This document shows positions 24,231 through 35,291 of a DNA stretch of 64,000 bases, in pieces. Positions within the stretch are counted from its first letter, which is position 1. Each line of letters begins with the position of its first letter. Source of the stretch: Oikopleura dioica (Eukaryota; Chordata; Appendicularia; Copelata; Oikopleuridae); contig OU015567.1 of NCBI GenBank assembly GCA_907165135.1, positions 3,539,001 through 3,603,000 on the forward strand. Reading direction: 5' to 3'. A program made the position numbers and the translations under genes. A model generated the notes under the pieces. It had not been told where the DNA came from, made no database searches, and was given only the letters and a program-made list of their open reading frames with translations.

Positions 24231-26335
24231 CTAATCAAGGCGGTAATTTCTTTCCATTCGTTTTAAAAACGCGGGAATCTCATTTTCATCCTCTTTGCAT
24301 TTCTTGATTAAATTGGCCGCGTGTTTTTGATCTTCCGATGTTATAAAGCTGATTATCTCACAATTTTTTGTCTTGTTTGCCAGTCGTTCTATCCTATTCA
24401 ATATTTTCATTATGCTTGAGGAAATTCTAGTTACTGCTGGGTGTAGTGCATAAATTTTTTCGGAAAGTCAAAGTTGACAATTTTTTCTTCCTTGATTTCA
24501 AGACCTCGGCTGATTCCGTTCGTTGCAATGATGATGTTTTTTCGTTTTGTCTATTAATATTATTAAGAAACTGATTGTATATCCCTTTCTGCGTGATGAC
24601 CGCGGACAACTCTCATATTTTGTGGATATGTTCCTTAGGTGGGATTTGTTAACCTGTCACATTTTGTGCCGTCAAACCCTTATCTTATTCCATTCTCGCT
24701 TGCGGACATTGAAATGCTTTCTGATGATTTCACCGACAATCTGCCAATCGACGACCTTAATGATTCTGTCCGAGAAAAACCGGCTGAAAACGAATCCGCT
24801 GCGGTCATAGTCAAAGGCAGAATCATCCCTCTTCCGTATTCGATTCGTAAATTGGCAACCGAACTCAAGATGGTAACCACTTTTCTTCTCCACAAAATAT
24901 GAGAGTTGTCCGCGGTCATCACTTGAAAAGAGCCGACCCTATTTTAAATCCATTAGTTTCTTACGTGAATGTCTCGAAGTTTTCTTTCTCGATGTCGGTG
25001 ATTTTGTCCTCCGTGTATTGCCGTGGCATTGAATCCGTGAGTGACAAGTATCGTCTCGACTAAGTCCGCATTATATCTTGTGTTTGTTTGGATGAGGATC
25101 TGGTTGCCTCTGTTTTGATCACAAAGTTGAATTGTTCGATAGAGTTTATATTGCTGCTCTACATGTTCAAAGGTTTCTACTATTCAGATCAGGGCTGACA
25201 TTTGGATGATTCACTTACTTACTCACTTAGTTTCCGCCTTTTGCAATAAGACTGGGTTGTATTCTTTCGTACAGATATTCGACTTAAGAGTGTCGCAGCA
25301 TTGTCTTTTTTAATTGGTTACTCGAAAAATTATCTTTGAAGCCAGTGAGACATTTTTGCCAGCCCTGATTCGTAGATTTTGATTCTTTTTTTCACCAATC
25401 GACAAAAAGATATATTGTTCGTGTAGGAATCTTCTTGCTCGCTTCTGCAATTGAATGTCGAATGTTGAGGAGAAAATTGCTGTTGTTCTGGAATGACTAT
25501 TCTTCCGTAGATACCAGTTGATTTCGTCAAGACATCTGTCTAACCCGTCATTAATCATAAAGTTTGCATCATCCAGTATAAGAAATTGACATCTTTCTGC
25601 TGGGATTATCATTCTTGATAGTAAAGTTTTTATTTGACCCGGGGTGCCGATCACGATGTTGCATCCTTCATAGATTTGTCGCGCTGTTTCTTGAATACTT
25701 AATGCAGATTTTTATAATTTACTATTAATTGATATTATATCATACTCTTCTCCACCGCACGCGATAATTGGAACGATTCCGGTGTTTTCTCCACAAAACT
25801 TGAAGCAATCTGTATATAATCGGGAAGCAAGTTCTTTTGTTGGTGATACGATGATGCAGTCTATTTTTCCGCTCGGTCTTTTTTTTTGTTTTTCATCGTT
25901 GGTTGACTTTAAATAATTGATGATTGGAATCATCATTGCTGCGGTTTTTCCTGATCCCGTTTGTGCGGTGGCCATCAAATCTTTTCTCTCGCTTAATATT
26001 TTGATTGCGTACTGTTGTATTGGTGATGGCTTTGTGTACAACAGTTGTCGTATATTGATTTGCATTTCTGGACAGAGATGCATATCGTGAAATGTTGGTG
26101 TGTAGTACTTTTCCGCGACACATTTGATTTTTTTTTCATTGACATCATATTCTGTGACATTTACCGGGAGATTTTCGTTGATTGTGAGCTTTGTCATGCT
26201 TGCGGTTTGTGCGGGGTCTTTTTGCAACTTATTATGGTAAGTAGGTTTGTCAATCGTGCTTTTTACCTTTTGTTCCGAACCCACTGACATGGGTCGGGAA
26301 TTATTCGTGGCCGACGCTATCAAAAGTCTATTCAT
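24231..26335 (-). CDS. Divergent DEAD-box RNA helicase
   Basis: Multi-exon; the ATG at 26335 is preceded by TTCAG. Ordered motifs: Q-motif region KPSPIQQYAIKIL, motif I AQTGSGKT, Ia SPTKELASR, Ib GTPGQI, motif II LDDAN (instead of DEAD), motif III SST (usually SAT), IV ILIQTNTRYNADLV with IHGGQNHRHRERKLRDIH, V IIIATNGISRGLEI with NFDFP, and a decayed motif VI (NRIERLANK for HRIGRTGR). The C-terminus ends EIPAFLKRMERNYRLD, stop TAG 24231-24233. The intron between motifs IV and V (about 24550-24970) contains a 34-bp perfect inverted repeat. Altered motifs II and VI make full ATPase activity doubtful. First (3'-most) gene of the minus-strand block. Confidence 0.8.
24593..24922. repeat. 34-bp perfect inverted repeat enclosing an antisense exon-like frame
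   Basis: Arms at 24593-24626 and 24889-24922 (GTGATGACCGCGGACAAC...) match 34 of 34. The 262-bp interior has, on the plus strand, a TTCCTTAG acceptor, a 234-nt open frame (VGFVNLSHFVPSNPY...SIRKLATELKM, 78 codons, phase 0 at both ends) and a GTAACC donor. It sits antisense within a phase-0 intron of the DEAD-box gene. Could be a small transposon, an invertible segment or an origin-like palindrome. Confidence 0.75.
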
Positions 26336-26400
26336 CTGAATTATTAAAATAATTGTCATTTGTGATCTATCGCAATAATCTGCTGCAGCTAGCTAAACGT

Positions 26401-26423
26401 GGGTTTTCATAGGCCGGGAGGCC
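26401..26423 (+). promoter_or_regulatory. Hairpin motif, copy 2
   Basis: GGGTTTTCATAGGCCGGG continuing to AGGCC, just upstream of the DEAD-box start (26335, minus strand) and in the spacer before the coiled-coil gene's end at 26599. Confidence 0.6.
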
Positions 26424-26598
26424 ATGTGATTGCATCTGCTGCCTATTGCTATCTGCTTATGCGAAAATTGCATTTTGTTTATCCAGTTCTATATTTCCGC
26501 GGCATTTATTGACATTAATGTTTCAGTCTTTCATTCAGCATCGTTCGTCGTTCTGTAATTTTGCATTTACATGGGTTACTTACTAATGTTTACCTTTA

Positions 26599-27055
26599 TC
26601 AGTTAGTACGCGGTGTGATTCTTGTGTAATGATGGAGGCGATTTTCAACTTCTTCCAATTTCGTTTTGAATTTGTTGATTTCCATCACTTGATCTTTACG
26701 CTCGTTTAATGCGGATTCCAATTCTTCTTGGCTCATACCATTGCTTGCTAACTGAAATTAGCTTATAGCTATTTAATATACATGGTTTTATTACCTCGAT
26801 ATATATCATCCATCCTGAATATGCCTCACGCAATGTCCTCTGAAGGTTGTCGAATATGTCCAATATGTCTCGTTGAACAACCATCTCAAGATCACTGTCT
26901 GTTCCGATTCTAAATTTAATAGTGGAATAGTTCTTTCTTCTATGGTACCCAAAATGGTTAAGTTGCAATATTGTATTGTCAGCATGCTGATGCCATCTCG
27001 CTAGAGTATCCATTGATGGGAGCCCCTCATGCAAGATTTCCTTGGGTGATGCCAT
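26599..27055 (-). CDS. Small coiled-coil protein, unknown
   Basis: Two exons with a 43-nt GT-AG intron. Exon 1: MASPKEILHEGLPSMDTLAR...SGWMIYIE; exon 2: LASNGMSQEELESALNER...TRITPRTN then TGA at 26599-26601. About 135 residues; the C-terminal half is a charged amphipathic helix (ERKDQVMEINKFKTKLEEVE), probably a coiled coil. The ATG lies 41 bp downstream of the stop of the next gene (27096), an operon-like spacing. Confidence 0.55.
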
Positions 27056-27095
27056 TCTTGGAGATTTAATCTAAAAATATTAGTTGAATCCATGG

Positions 27096-27236
27096 TTAGC
27101 CGCGTCTTAGTGGGTGGGTTTGAACAGGCTCATAAATATCCCATTGTGAAGCAGTGAAATCATCTGGTGTTAGGTCTTGTGATGCCCACTTTGACGATAC
27201 CTCCGATTCTATTTTCTTTGAAACACACGCACCCAT
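27096..27236 (-). CDS. 46-residue protein with predicted N-myristoylation
   Basis: Single-exon frame MGACVSKKIESEVSSKWA...PLRRG. Gly2 followed by Ala-Cys-Val-Ser-Lys-Lys fits the N-myristoyltransferase site with a palmitoylatable Cys and basic cluster, as in Src-type and viral matrix-type anchors. The ATG directly follows TTCAG, the acceptor context seen across this block. The size and the lack of relatives make the call tentative. Confidence 0.5.
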   Translation of the reverse strand: MGACVSKKIESEVSSKWASQDLTPDDFTASQWDIYEPVQTHPLRRG

Positions 27237-27305
27237 CTGAAGTCGGAAAGTTTTAGAATTGCCCCACACTTGATTCAGTGTTTTAATAAAAATAACCGTG
27301 TCTTT

Positions 27306-28237
27306 TTATTCAGAATTTGAATTAAGAAATTCTTGAGCTTCTTTCTTCATTTTGTTTACTTTTTCCCAAGAAACGATGACTTCGTTGACAGGATGACCGC
27401 TTTCATGTACCATTTGTTTTACTTCACTAAATTTTTTGTGAATTTTTTTGTAACTTTGACCAGGGGTGACTTTTGACATCGGGGTTTCGAGCAAAATGGT
27501 CTATTTTCGGGCATAAAGCGTTTGGTCGGGCATTCAGACGGCTCAGTCCTTAAAATTTGGCTGGGCAATAGCGGGCATTTTTGGCATTTTGGCAATTTGG
27601 TTTTTCGCGTGATGGGCGTTATTTGCCTCTCAAAAGCCCTCCGAAACATATTTTCTAGCTCCTATTTATTGAAATCCAATCATTAGTCCGATTTTTTTAC
27701 TTAAAAATCAAGAATTATTGCCCAGTTGGGCGTTTGATACATTTCGTTACCTGCCCGACCGGTCATTTTGGGCATTTTCGGTTATTTCGGGCAATCTGGC
27801 CATTGGCCCGACCAGGTGTTTTGGCAACTTTGCTTGGCTCGGCTCAGCCGGGCTTCCGGACGGCGCGACTCTTGATCTTGATTCCGGCCGGGCACTCGGA
27901 CGGCCAACCGACGATTTTTGCCTAAATGGTCTCTCCTGTGTTGACTTACCGGTCTGTGTTCCTTGCCATTCCTTGGATGTAAGTATCCATGAAGCGTCCA
28001 TTGTGCCTTATTTGTGATTTTTCTCTTTTAAGGCCGATCGTTAACCGGTCTAAGTGTTTGATTTTGTTTTATAAAAACATAATTACCGAGTATGTTTTTC
28101 ATTCCTTCTTTTTTGACCGCGTCCGATTGGCATTCATACTTGTTCTTTATCTTTTCGATAAGTCCTTCTAGTTCGTTCACATCATTCGTTATCTTTCCAT
28201 TATTGTATCCTTCTTGCGCACGCACGACGCGCTCCAT
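27306..28237 (-). CDS. Unknown gene with GC-rich Arg/Pro/Ser linker
   Basis: Exon 1 (28237-28085) MERVVRAQEGYNNGKIT..., exon 2 (to 27950) RLTIGLKREKSQIRHNGRFM, exon 3 a GC-rich segment SVGRPSARPESRSRVAPSGS..., exon 4 FRRAFERQITPITRK with CxxC pairs (KCQKCP). The last part (27306-27494) reads a lysine-rich helix ending AQEFLNSNSE, either a final exon or a separate small gene starting MSKVTPGQSYKK. Plausible GT-AG sites join exons 1-4. The region 27500-27930 is rich in degenerate GGGCATTTT repeats, which makes exon 3-4 uncertain. Confidence 0.4.
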
Positions 28238-28322
28238 TTTACTGAATCTAATATTTTGTTTGTGTTTCCTTTATTCAGTGCGGCAGTGAATATGTTTCGT
28301 GGCAATTAAAATTATATACGTT

Positions 28323-28751
28323 TTAACAGTATTTTTTTACGATGCTGTTCCAGCCTTTTGCGTCTTGTTGGGCTTTGATCGCTTCCATCTTCGCTTCATT
28401 CATTTCTGTAATTGGATTCTTTATAATATTTAATCTACGTTTCATGTGATTGAATCCGTTGACCTTCATACTCGTCAATGAGATTTTTCATTTGTCGACT
28501 AAAGGCGTCTTCATCGATGTTTTCTTTTTTTTTCGCGTCGCGGAACTTTATAACGGATATCCAGATAAGCGTGTGATTTTATATTAAGCTGGATTTGCTA
28601 ACGGTGTGGCATATGATTTGATATCCTTGACCCGTATAAGCATCATTGTTACTCTTTTGCACTTTACTTTCCATATCTCAATTCTCAGACGTGCGTTCGT
28701 TAGCGTTTTCTTTCTTATTCTTCTTACTATTTCTTTCAATTCATAATCCAT
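28323..28751 (-). CDS. Small basic helical protein, unknown
   Basis: ATG at 28751 in TTTAGAATG context: MDYELKEIVRRIRKKTLTNA. Later exons read FRDAKKKENIDEDAFSRQMK and EMNEAKMEAIKAQQDAKGWN, ending KKYC with TAA at 28323-28325. About 110 residues, strongly charged, mostly helix. Exact donors between exons are unclear. No family recognised. Confidence 0.45.
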
Positions 28752-28905
28752 TCTAAATTTCAACTTTGGCAATTTTCAAAAACCATAATCATAGCACAAA
28801 ATGTAGTTAACCGACTATTATTGTTGTTCGTTTGTTAAATTGCCGCTTTTAAATTTTTTATTAAGAGAATCGTCTTCGCTCACGTTGATTTGAAGTGATC
28901 GTCAT

Positions 28906-29731
28906 CTATGGTGCTGTAGATATGTCCTTAATAATTACTTTTTTGGAGTTAAATTTTTGGATACCATTATTCGATAATTCGCTGAGGATTATTCGAAGGT
29001 CCATTTCGTCCAAATCAAGGGCTTTGAAATCATGGAAGACATTTGCCCCTTGTTCATTTTCGTTGCTTAAGTTAAATGATTTATTGATTTATTTTTTGAA
29101 TGGGAATTACTTGATAACAACAGATAGAACTCCGCTCGTACGCTGGGAGAATTCATTGCTCGTGAATATTTTAGGCGGTGACTAAATTATCTTTATATAT
29201 ATTTTTTAAAGTTATCACCTTTTTTGGCTCCTCCTTCACTATTTTTTCTTCAAACATGACCGTATTTATCGCTTCCAACATGAAGCAACTCATCACCGAG
29301 GGAAATTGATTATCAATTTTTCGGATGACGTTCACAATCACGATTGTTTTGCCTATGATATATTTTTTTCTGGTGCTAAATTCTTGATTACCGTTTTTAT
29401 TAAGTCGGATTTTTCCAAAAACTTTGACTTTGTGGCCGATTTCTACTTTTACTAGCCGGTTAACGTCGACGAAGTTATAAATCCCGGTACTGTCGTCTAG
29501 AGTGATTAACCGCACCGGTATTTCATTTCGAGTTTCTTCCTAAATTTGTTTAAACTCAGTTTATTAATTTCTTATTACCTTGACGGACAAGACTGTTCCG
29601 CAAAAAACCGCAATGCCTATTTTCACCGGACGTCCTGCAATCACGTGCTGTCCTTCCGCGTTAACCATTCCTTCGCTTTTTAAGGTAGCGATGGTAACAT
29701 GAAATATTGTTTCGGGTATGCTTTTATTCAT
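28906..29731 (-). CDS. RPA2-like single-stranded DNA-binding protein
   Basis: Four exons. MNKSIPETIFHVTIATLKSE begins in TTTAGAATG context. The core (29171-29620) is an OB fold in the RPA32 manner: LITLDDSTGIYNFVDV, then GHKVKVFGKIRLNKNGNQEF and IVNVIRKIDNQFPSV with CFMLEAI. After a 37-nt and a second intron comes a winged-helix-like C-terminus (SGVLSVVIK; EQGANVFHDFKALDLDEMDL; LSELSNNGIQKF), again as in RPA2. About 230 residues, close to RPA2 (270). It would bind ssDNA during replication and repair, presumably with partner subunits not seen here. Its start codon is only 20 bp from that of a divergent gene. Identification rests on domain order and motif likeness. Confidence 0.75.
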
Positions 29732-29751
29732 TCTAAATCATGCACTTTAGA

Positions 29752-30480
29752 ATGCCTTTTTTTTTCTTTTCGGATGAAGATGTCGATATTCTAATAGACG
29801 AATTGAACGAAGAGATATCAGTTGAGAACATGAAATTTATTCGTCGTGTCAAAACATCCGATCCTTCTAACATCGCGGAGCTTCTTTCCGATGAATCGCG
29901 CGGCGTGTATCTTGGTATGAAGGCAAATGGATTTTCTGATAATGGTAACTTCTTTCAAAATATATTGATGAGTAGTTTAGGCGTTAATGCTGGTTTGCCC
30001 ACTGCTGTTTCTCTTTGTTCTTCAGGAGTTGACGGTAATTGACGTGTTTTCTGAAAAAAATAAAGTATATTAATTTTTTTAGGTCAGTTAAGTTCTGAAA
30101 GCCCAAACGATTGTGCGGATATGAAGAGTGCGTCTAATGCCAACACACAGGGTTTGAACTTTATTTATCTTTCATGTTTTTATTTTATTTTAGCATCTTC
30201 TTTAAGTACTCCGCGTCAGTCACCTTGTTGTCGTGAATTCGAGTTCTCTATGATAAATGAGGGATTTCTTGGGCCCTGGGAGGATGGCAATGGACCATGT
30301 ACTTTTCACTTTAATTACTATAAACATTGGCACGAGCAGATTAAGTTGGCCGAAGCAAAGAAGGCCCCGAATAGATCTGATTCGATCGAACCTGAAGTCA
30401 AAGCTCGTAGGCCCGCGCAGGAAGATTATTACGATGACTTTGATGCTTATATGGACGAATTTGGTGCCGCTTATTCCTAA
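29752..30480 (+). CDS. Acidic protein of unknown function, divergent from RPA2-like gene
   Basis: ATG at 29752 directly after TTTAGA. Three exons joined by 47-nt introns (GTAATTGA...TTTTTTAG; GGTTTGAAC or GTTTGAAC...TTTTAG). Starts MPFFFFSDEDVDILIDELNE, contains a Cys pair (SPCCREF) and PWEDGNGPCTFHFNYYKHW, and ends with an acidic Tyr/Asp tail (EDYYDDFDAYMDEFG). About 210 residues. One of only two genes on the plus strand in the block. Family not recognised. Confidence 0.55.
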
Positions 30481-30627
30481 TCATCTTCAATTTGGTTAAA
30501 AATGCCACAATAAAGTTTATCTACTTGGCAACAAGTTTTTACCTTATCGATGTAATTTTCACAGCTGTGTATTAACGCGGCTAATTTCTTATTTGTTTCA
30601 AACAGGTGTCCATATAATGCAGGAAGT

Positions 30628-31655
30628 CGTAGTCTGAAGTGAATGATAAGTATGGGCGTATGTAAGGTGGCGTGAGTTGTGCCGTGAGCAAGTTACGGTC
30701 ACTCTGTGCCTGATTTTTAAGGTCGGTGCACCATTCCGAAGCCCGGGGAGTATTCTCCCAACTTCCGTGGTAATCACCTCCCTGTGTTATATAAAAATCA
30801 TTGATACGTACTCCCTGAAGTGCTATTTTTCGATTCATATAAATTCGACGCGTCTCTTCTGTGAGTTGTTCGTAGCCTGAAATGAATGATAAGTATGGGC
30901 GCATGAAAGGTGGCGTGAGTTATGCCGCGAGCAATTTACGGTTACTCTGTGCCTGATTTTTAAGGTCGGTGCACCATTCCGAAGCCCGGGGAGTATTCTC
31001 CCAACTTCCGTGGTAATCACCTCCTTGTGTTATATAATAATCATTTGATACGTACTCCCTGAAGTGCTATTTGTCGATTCGTATAAATTCGACGCGTCTT
31101 TTTTGTGAGTTTTTTCGTAGCCTGAAATGAATGATAAGTATGGGCGCATGAAAGGTGGCGTGAGTTGTGCCGCGAGCAATTTACGGTTACTCTGTGCCTG
31201 ATTTTTAAGGTCGGTGCACCATTCCGAAGCCCGGGGAGTTTTCTCCCAACTTCCGTGGTAATCACCTCCCTGTGTTATATAAAATCATTGGATACGTACT
31301 CCCCGAAGTGCTATCTTATTGTTCGTTTAAATTCGACGCGTCTTTTTTGTGAATTGTTCGTAGCCTGAAATAGATGATTAGTATGGGCGTAGAAAGGTGG
31401 CGTGAGTTGTGCCGCGAGCAAGATACGGTTACTCTGTGCCTGATTTTTTAGGTCGGTGCACCATTCCGAAGCCCGGGGAGTATTCTCCCAACTTCCGTGG
31501 TAATCACCTCCCTGTGTTATATAAAAATCATTTGATACGTACTCCCTGAAGTGCTATCTTTGGCTCGTTTATATTTGACGTGTCTCTCCTGTGAGTTGCT
31601 GGTAGCCTGAAATGAATGATAAGTATGGCCGCATATAAGGTGGCGTGAGTTAGTA
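30628..31655 (+). repeat. ~243-bp satellite array A
   Basis: Four full units plus a partial one, starting at 30628, 30871, 31116, 31359 and 31601 (period 242-245 bp). Each has CGTAGCCTGAAATGAATGAT, GGCGTGAGTTGTGCCG, GGTCGGTGCACCATTCCGAA and GGGGAGTATTCTCCC (small hairpin). Units differ by a few percent. Short frames inside are repetitive and not genes. The same satellite returns at 54.5 kb. Confidence 0.95.
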
Positions 31656-31936
31656 GTTTTCCCGAAAGATATTCTTCTATGATTTTTTCAAGGGTTTTCA
31701 CGACTCACCTAAGTGTTGGGAACCGCGTTGGACAAGCTGACACTCTGAACGAAGCGATCTGAGGCGAAGTGTTACTTTTGATCATCCTAACCCTTAATTC
31801 CCCTTTAATGCTATTAAGAACGCATGTGGGATGCCATTCTAAAAAAATTATATATCAGGCAGAGCTTTGAGATCCGATTATTCATGATGCATATTGAATG
31901 GCTTTTCAGTTATGCAGTTTCTTTTTACGGCGTCTT

Positions 31937-32760
31937 TCATGCGTCATTCTGAAACGTATATTATATTTCATTAAATTCGTTGATTACCTTTAAAGGTGGT
32001 AAATTTTCTTTTTCTGAAGAGTATGATTCTGCAACCAATGGAACAGTGTGCACGGCTACAAAATGCCGTCTAAGGTCTGCCTTTCTATTTGTTTCCTTCG
32101 TACAGCCTTCAGCCTTGCATTTGAATTTTCTACTTTGTGATAATTTTAGAAAGCAAGTTTTTTATTTACCTTTCTGTTTTGTGCTTGTTGTCGATGTGTT
32201 CCAGTATATCTTTTTTCGCGTTCGTCTTATGTCCGCAATCGGGGTATCCGCACCCGTACGGCTTCCAGGTTAAATGCATTTTTGCGTGATCTGCGACTGC
32301 AGAGAGCTTTTTTTTATTGTTAACGCAGTTAACGTGAAGGCAATGCCATCGGTTTGTGTCAATACGTTTTTCAAAGTATACCTTCTTGCCATCCTATTTT
32401 ATTTATAAGTATTTTTTGGCTTAAGATTGGTTACCCATTCTATTGACGCTTTGGTTTGATGTTCGTTTTTTTCGGTTTCTATTTTGTGAGAGTCGTTAAT
32501 ATGTTTTTTCAAAGCATCTATTTTTTGGAAATTCAATCCGCAGCACCCGCATTTGTACATATTTTCCTTGAATATGCGCGTCATTGTGTGTGACCATATT
32601 TTTTTACCTTCGATTCTGGTGCAATTTTTGTACCGTCGACTTTCTTCTCTTTTCTTTCATTCAACAATGTATTGATGCATATTTCTGTTGTATTATTTTG
32701 CTCGCCCAAAACAAATGCTCTTCTGACATACAGTTTTTCTCCGCGTTCTTCCTCTTCCAT
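31937..32760 (-). CDS. Four-finger C2H2 zinc-finger protein
   Basis: Four exons with 40-nt introns; ATG at 32760 in TTAAGAATG context (MEEEERGEKLYVRRAFVLGE). Fingers in order: YKCGCCGLNFQKIDALKKH...H; WHCLHVNCVNNKK...H; YGCGYPDCGHKTNAKKDI...H; FKCKAEGCTKETNRKADLRR...H. The spacing C-x2/4-C-x12-H-x3/4-H fits the C2H2 class. The C-terminus ends KENLPPLKNDA. Probably a DNA-binding protein; the fingers diverge from one another and are separated by introns. Stop TGA at 31937-31939, about 280 bp from satellite array A. Confidence 0.75.
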
Positions 32761-32862
32761 TCTTAATATTCTCGAGGTAACATAGAGTTTGTCAATTTTT
32801 ACGCGTCAGGTATTGTTTTTAATGTATCCATGATTGTAGCGTACGCAGTGATTGACTATTTT

Positions 32863-33730
32863 TCAGTCTTCGTAAATACGAGAATTCTTTCTTGGCGGTT
32901 CAATGTTCATGTCGCAGTTTGATTCGTTTTCTCCGTCTAATTATCTATATTAATTTAGTTTTGCATGTAGTTTTTACCTTCAACATTTTCGATCACCGCT
33001 TTGTTATTTGGTTTTCGAACGGTGTTGCGTCTAGAAGAGAGTCGAACCGAGAGCAGACCGGGTACACCTGCAGGGACATTTTGAGTGCTTTGTCGTGGAA
33101 AGTGTTCATCTGCTGTGCTTCGTGAGATGATCGCTGCGCCATTTGCATCGAATGTTGTTTGTTTGTTGCATCTTGGCCAAGGGCAGAAAATGTAAGGTGT
33201 GGTGCCTTGCTGGGTTTCAAAAGGTTATCAAGCTTCGTTAAATTATCATTTATACTTTTTGTCAAATTAAACCCTGATGCCTTCGATTGGTTTCAATGAG
33301 CTGCGCATAGCACAGGTCAAGCAGCTTATATGATAACATTTCAAGTTGATAACCTCTTGCTTGAAGATATTGTCGTATTGTCCGTCACAGCTTGGGCAGC
33401 GGTTTCTATCCGTTAGGGCAAGGCTGTCGAATATTTACGATAGCATTTGGTATAGAACAGATCTTTATGCGGACAAGAGGTCCCACTTGGGACGCGGCTT
33501 GATAAAGCGTGCTGTTGAGTTTAATAATCGTATCTTTGTTATCGTTGCTCCGCGTTTATTTTTTGTTGTTGGTCGAAATAGACATTACTGATTTAAGCTG
33601 ATAATTGATGATTAGTTTTGTTATCTTCAGATAATTTGTGAATTTTATCTAGATAGTCGCGGAGTTTTACTATTTTCGTATTCGACAGCCATGCGGAAAT
33701 GGATTGCTCATTATCTTAAAGTGCTTGTGA
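32863..33730 (-). CDS. RING-like protein
   Basis: Pieced from several short exons. A central exon reads CPSCDGQYDNIFKQEV...KCYHISCLTCAM, i.e. C-x2-C ... C-x-H-x2-C-x2-C, the first six ligands of a RING; the final C-x2-C pair is not visible. Upstream exon SISAWLSNTKIVKLRDYLDK is helical; downstream LDNLLKPSKAPHLTFSALGQ, then QVRNTVRKPNNKAVIENVE and a C-terminus ending NSRIYED, TGA 32863-32865. Start codon not resolved. If a RING, it would be a ubiquitin or SUMO ligase; the incomplete ligand set lowers confidence. Confidence 0.45.
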
Positions 33731-33989
33731 ATGTTTGTGGTTTTAGTTTTTGGTTTGAGTGATTCGATTGGTTTATTTTTCAGGCGTGAGTGGTTTCAGT
33801 TTCTGTAAATACAAAGGTAACTTTTTTTTGATGAACAGTTAAAATTTTATTGATTTGCTAAAGTTAACTCGACAATTTGTTTCCAGTCATTAATCTCATT
33901 TAGTAGAATTGAGACTAACTCTGACTCGTTCCAATTAATCGCGAAACTAAAAAAACTTAAATTAAAAGATATTTTACAAAAACTCTCAA

Positions 33990-35251
33990 TTACTTAAGAA
34001 AGCGATTCGTTGCTGGATTGACCTTTTCACATGTCACCAATGCGATTGCACCATTCCATGTTATAATCTCCCTCATTTTTGTCATAGTGGCGGCCTTTTC
34101 GAGGTGAGTAAGGCCTTCTGCTTTTGTTGAAGCATCTAGCTTGCCGCATAAATCATAAGCTATGCCGTGGAGTAGTTCTGAAGAATTCCCTCACTTATTA
34201 TTAACGAAAAATTACCTTTTACGTAGTGACGACAAAGACTAAGTTTCAAAGAGCTGTTGTTTACTTTGAATGAGCACCTTGCGCAATTTTTAAGATGATA
34301 TTCTATCCCGGATCTTCTGCTCGGGTTATCATAATGCCCCTGAATTATTTAAAAATAAATTATGGCTTTATAGCAACACCTGTAGGTAAAGCGTGAGTTC
34401 TTCGTTGATTGCTCTTTTTGCAGTTTCCCAGTGCCATTTTGATACCTTGTCGCTTTTCTCCGTTAATGCAGCTTTTATGGAATCAGTAATCCGAAATCCA
34501 GAAGACTCTCGATATCTTTCACATTTTGCCGCCCTAATCTTGTTTCTTTTCTCATTTTGCGTTCACTTACGTTGATAAAACCGCATTCATAGGCCATTTT
34601 GCACAAGGAAGGTTGCAATTTCCGAAGTTGAAGGTGTGGTCTTTAATCAGCATTGAGTATTTGTCGTCGCTTTTGTTTTGTAGCAGAAGACTTCAATTAG
34701 GTAAAATTTCTTTCTTGAATTTTACCTCATGTAAATTTTTGCATTCACGTCATGTTTGACATCTATGATTTCCCATATGTTTCGTTTCACTATGTATGGT
34801 AAGTTTGCCAAAAATGGCGATGGTTTTGGCTTTTCCGCGGCATAATATTCGTGAAAACAGTATTTTTTGAAAACATCCCGGAATTCGTGTATCGCGCTTT
34901 TGATCGCTGTTGAACTCGATAATTGCTGATACAAAATTAAGCGCCTGTTTTACTTTTCCTACCTTAAATCTGGTTGTTGGAGGCGTTATAGTATCTAGAA
35001 GCTCGCACAGGATAATGTTGTCATTGCCCGCAAAATTTACTAAAAATTACTGATTATATGGTCAATAATAAATGTTCCATACTGTACAATGCTCTTTTAG
35101 CATATTTTACCGCGATTTCTTTACTATTTTTTACTCTGATAAAGTACCCCCATCGTCTTTTGTTATTTGCGTTCCACGTGGTTGAATGACGTCCTTGATT
35201 TTTTTTCCAATTTGCTATGGCTCTCTTTACGTCGATCCATACTCCTTCCAT
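33990..35251 (-). CDS. Unknown Cys/His-containing protein
   Basis: About six exons, all with in-frame GT-AG introns of 35-45 nt. ATG at 35251 (CATAGAATG) gives MEGVWIDVKRAIANWKKN. Later segments include FGNCNLPCAKWP, AKCERYRESSGF, HLKNCARCSFKV and LCRHYVK, so several CxxC/Cys-His pairs may bind zinc. Ends VNPATNRFLK with TAA 33990-33992; about 340 residues. The start is 40 bp downstream of the previous gene's stop (35292). No family recognised. Confidence 0.5.
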
Positions 35252-35291
35252 TCTATGAATCAATATATTTATCGCATATAATTTTTAATGT

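Noticed and set aside
27718-28017. GC-rich plus-strand frames
   Set aside because: Minus-strand exons with splice sites explain the region better; the plus frames come from GGGCATTTT repeat units.
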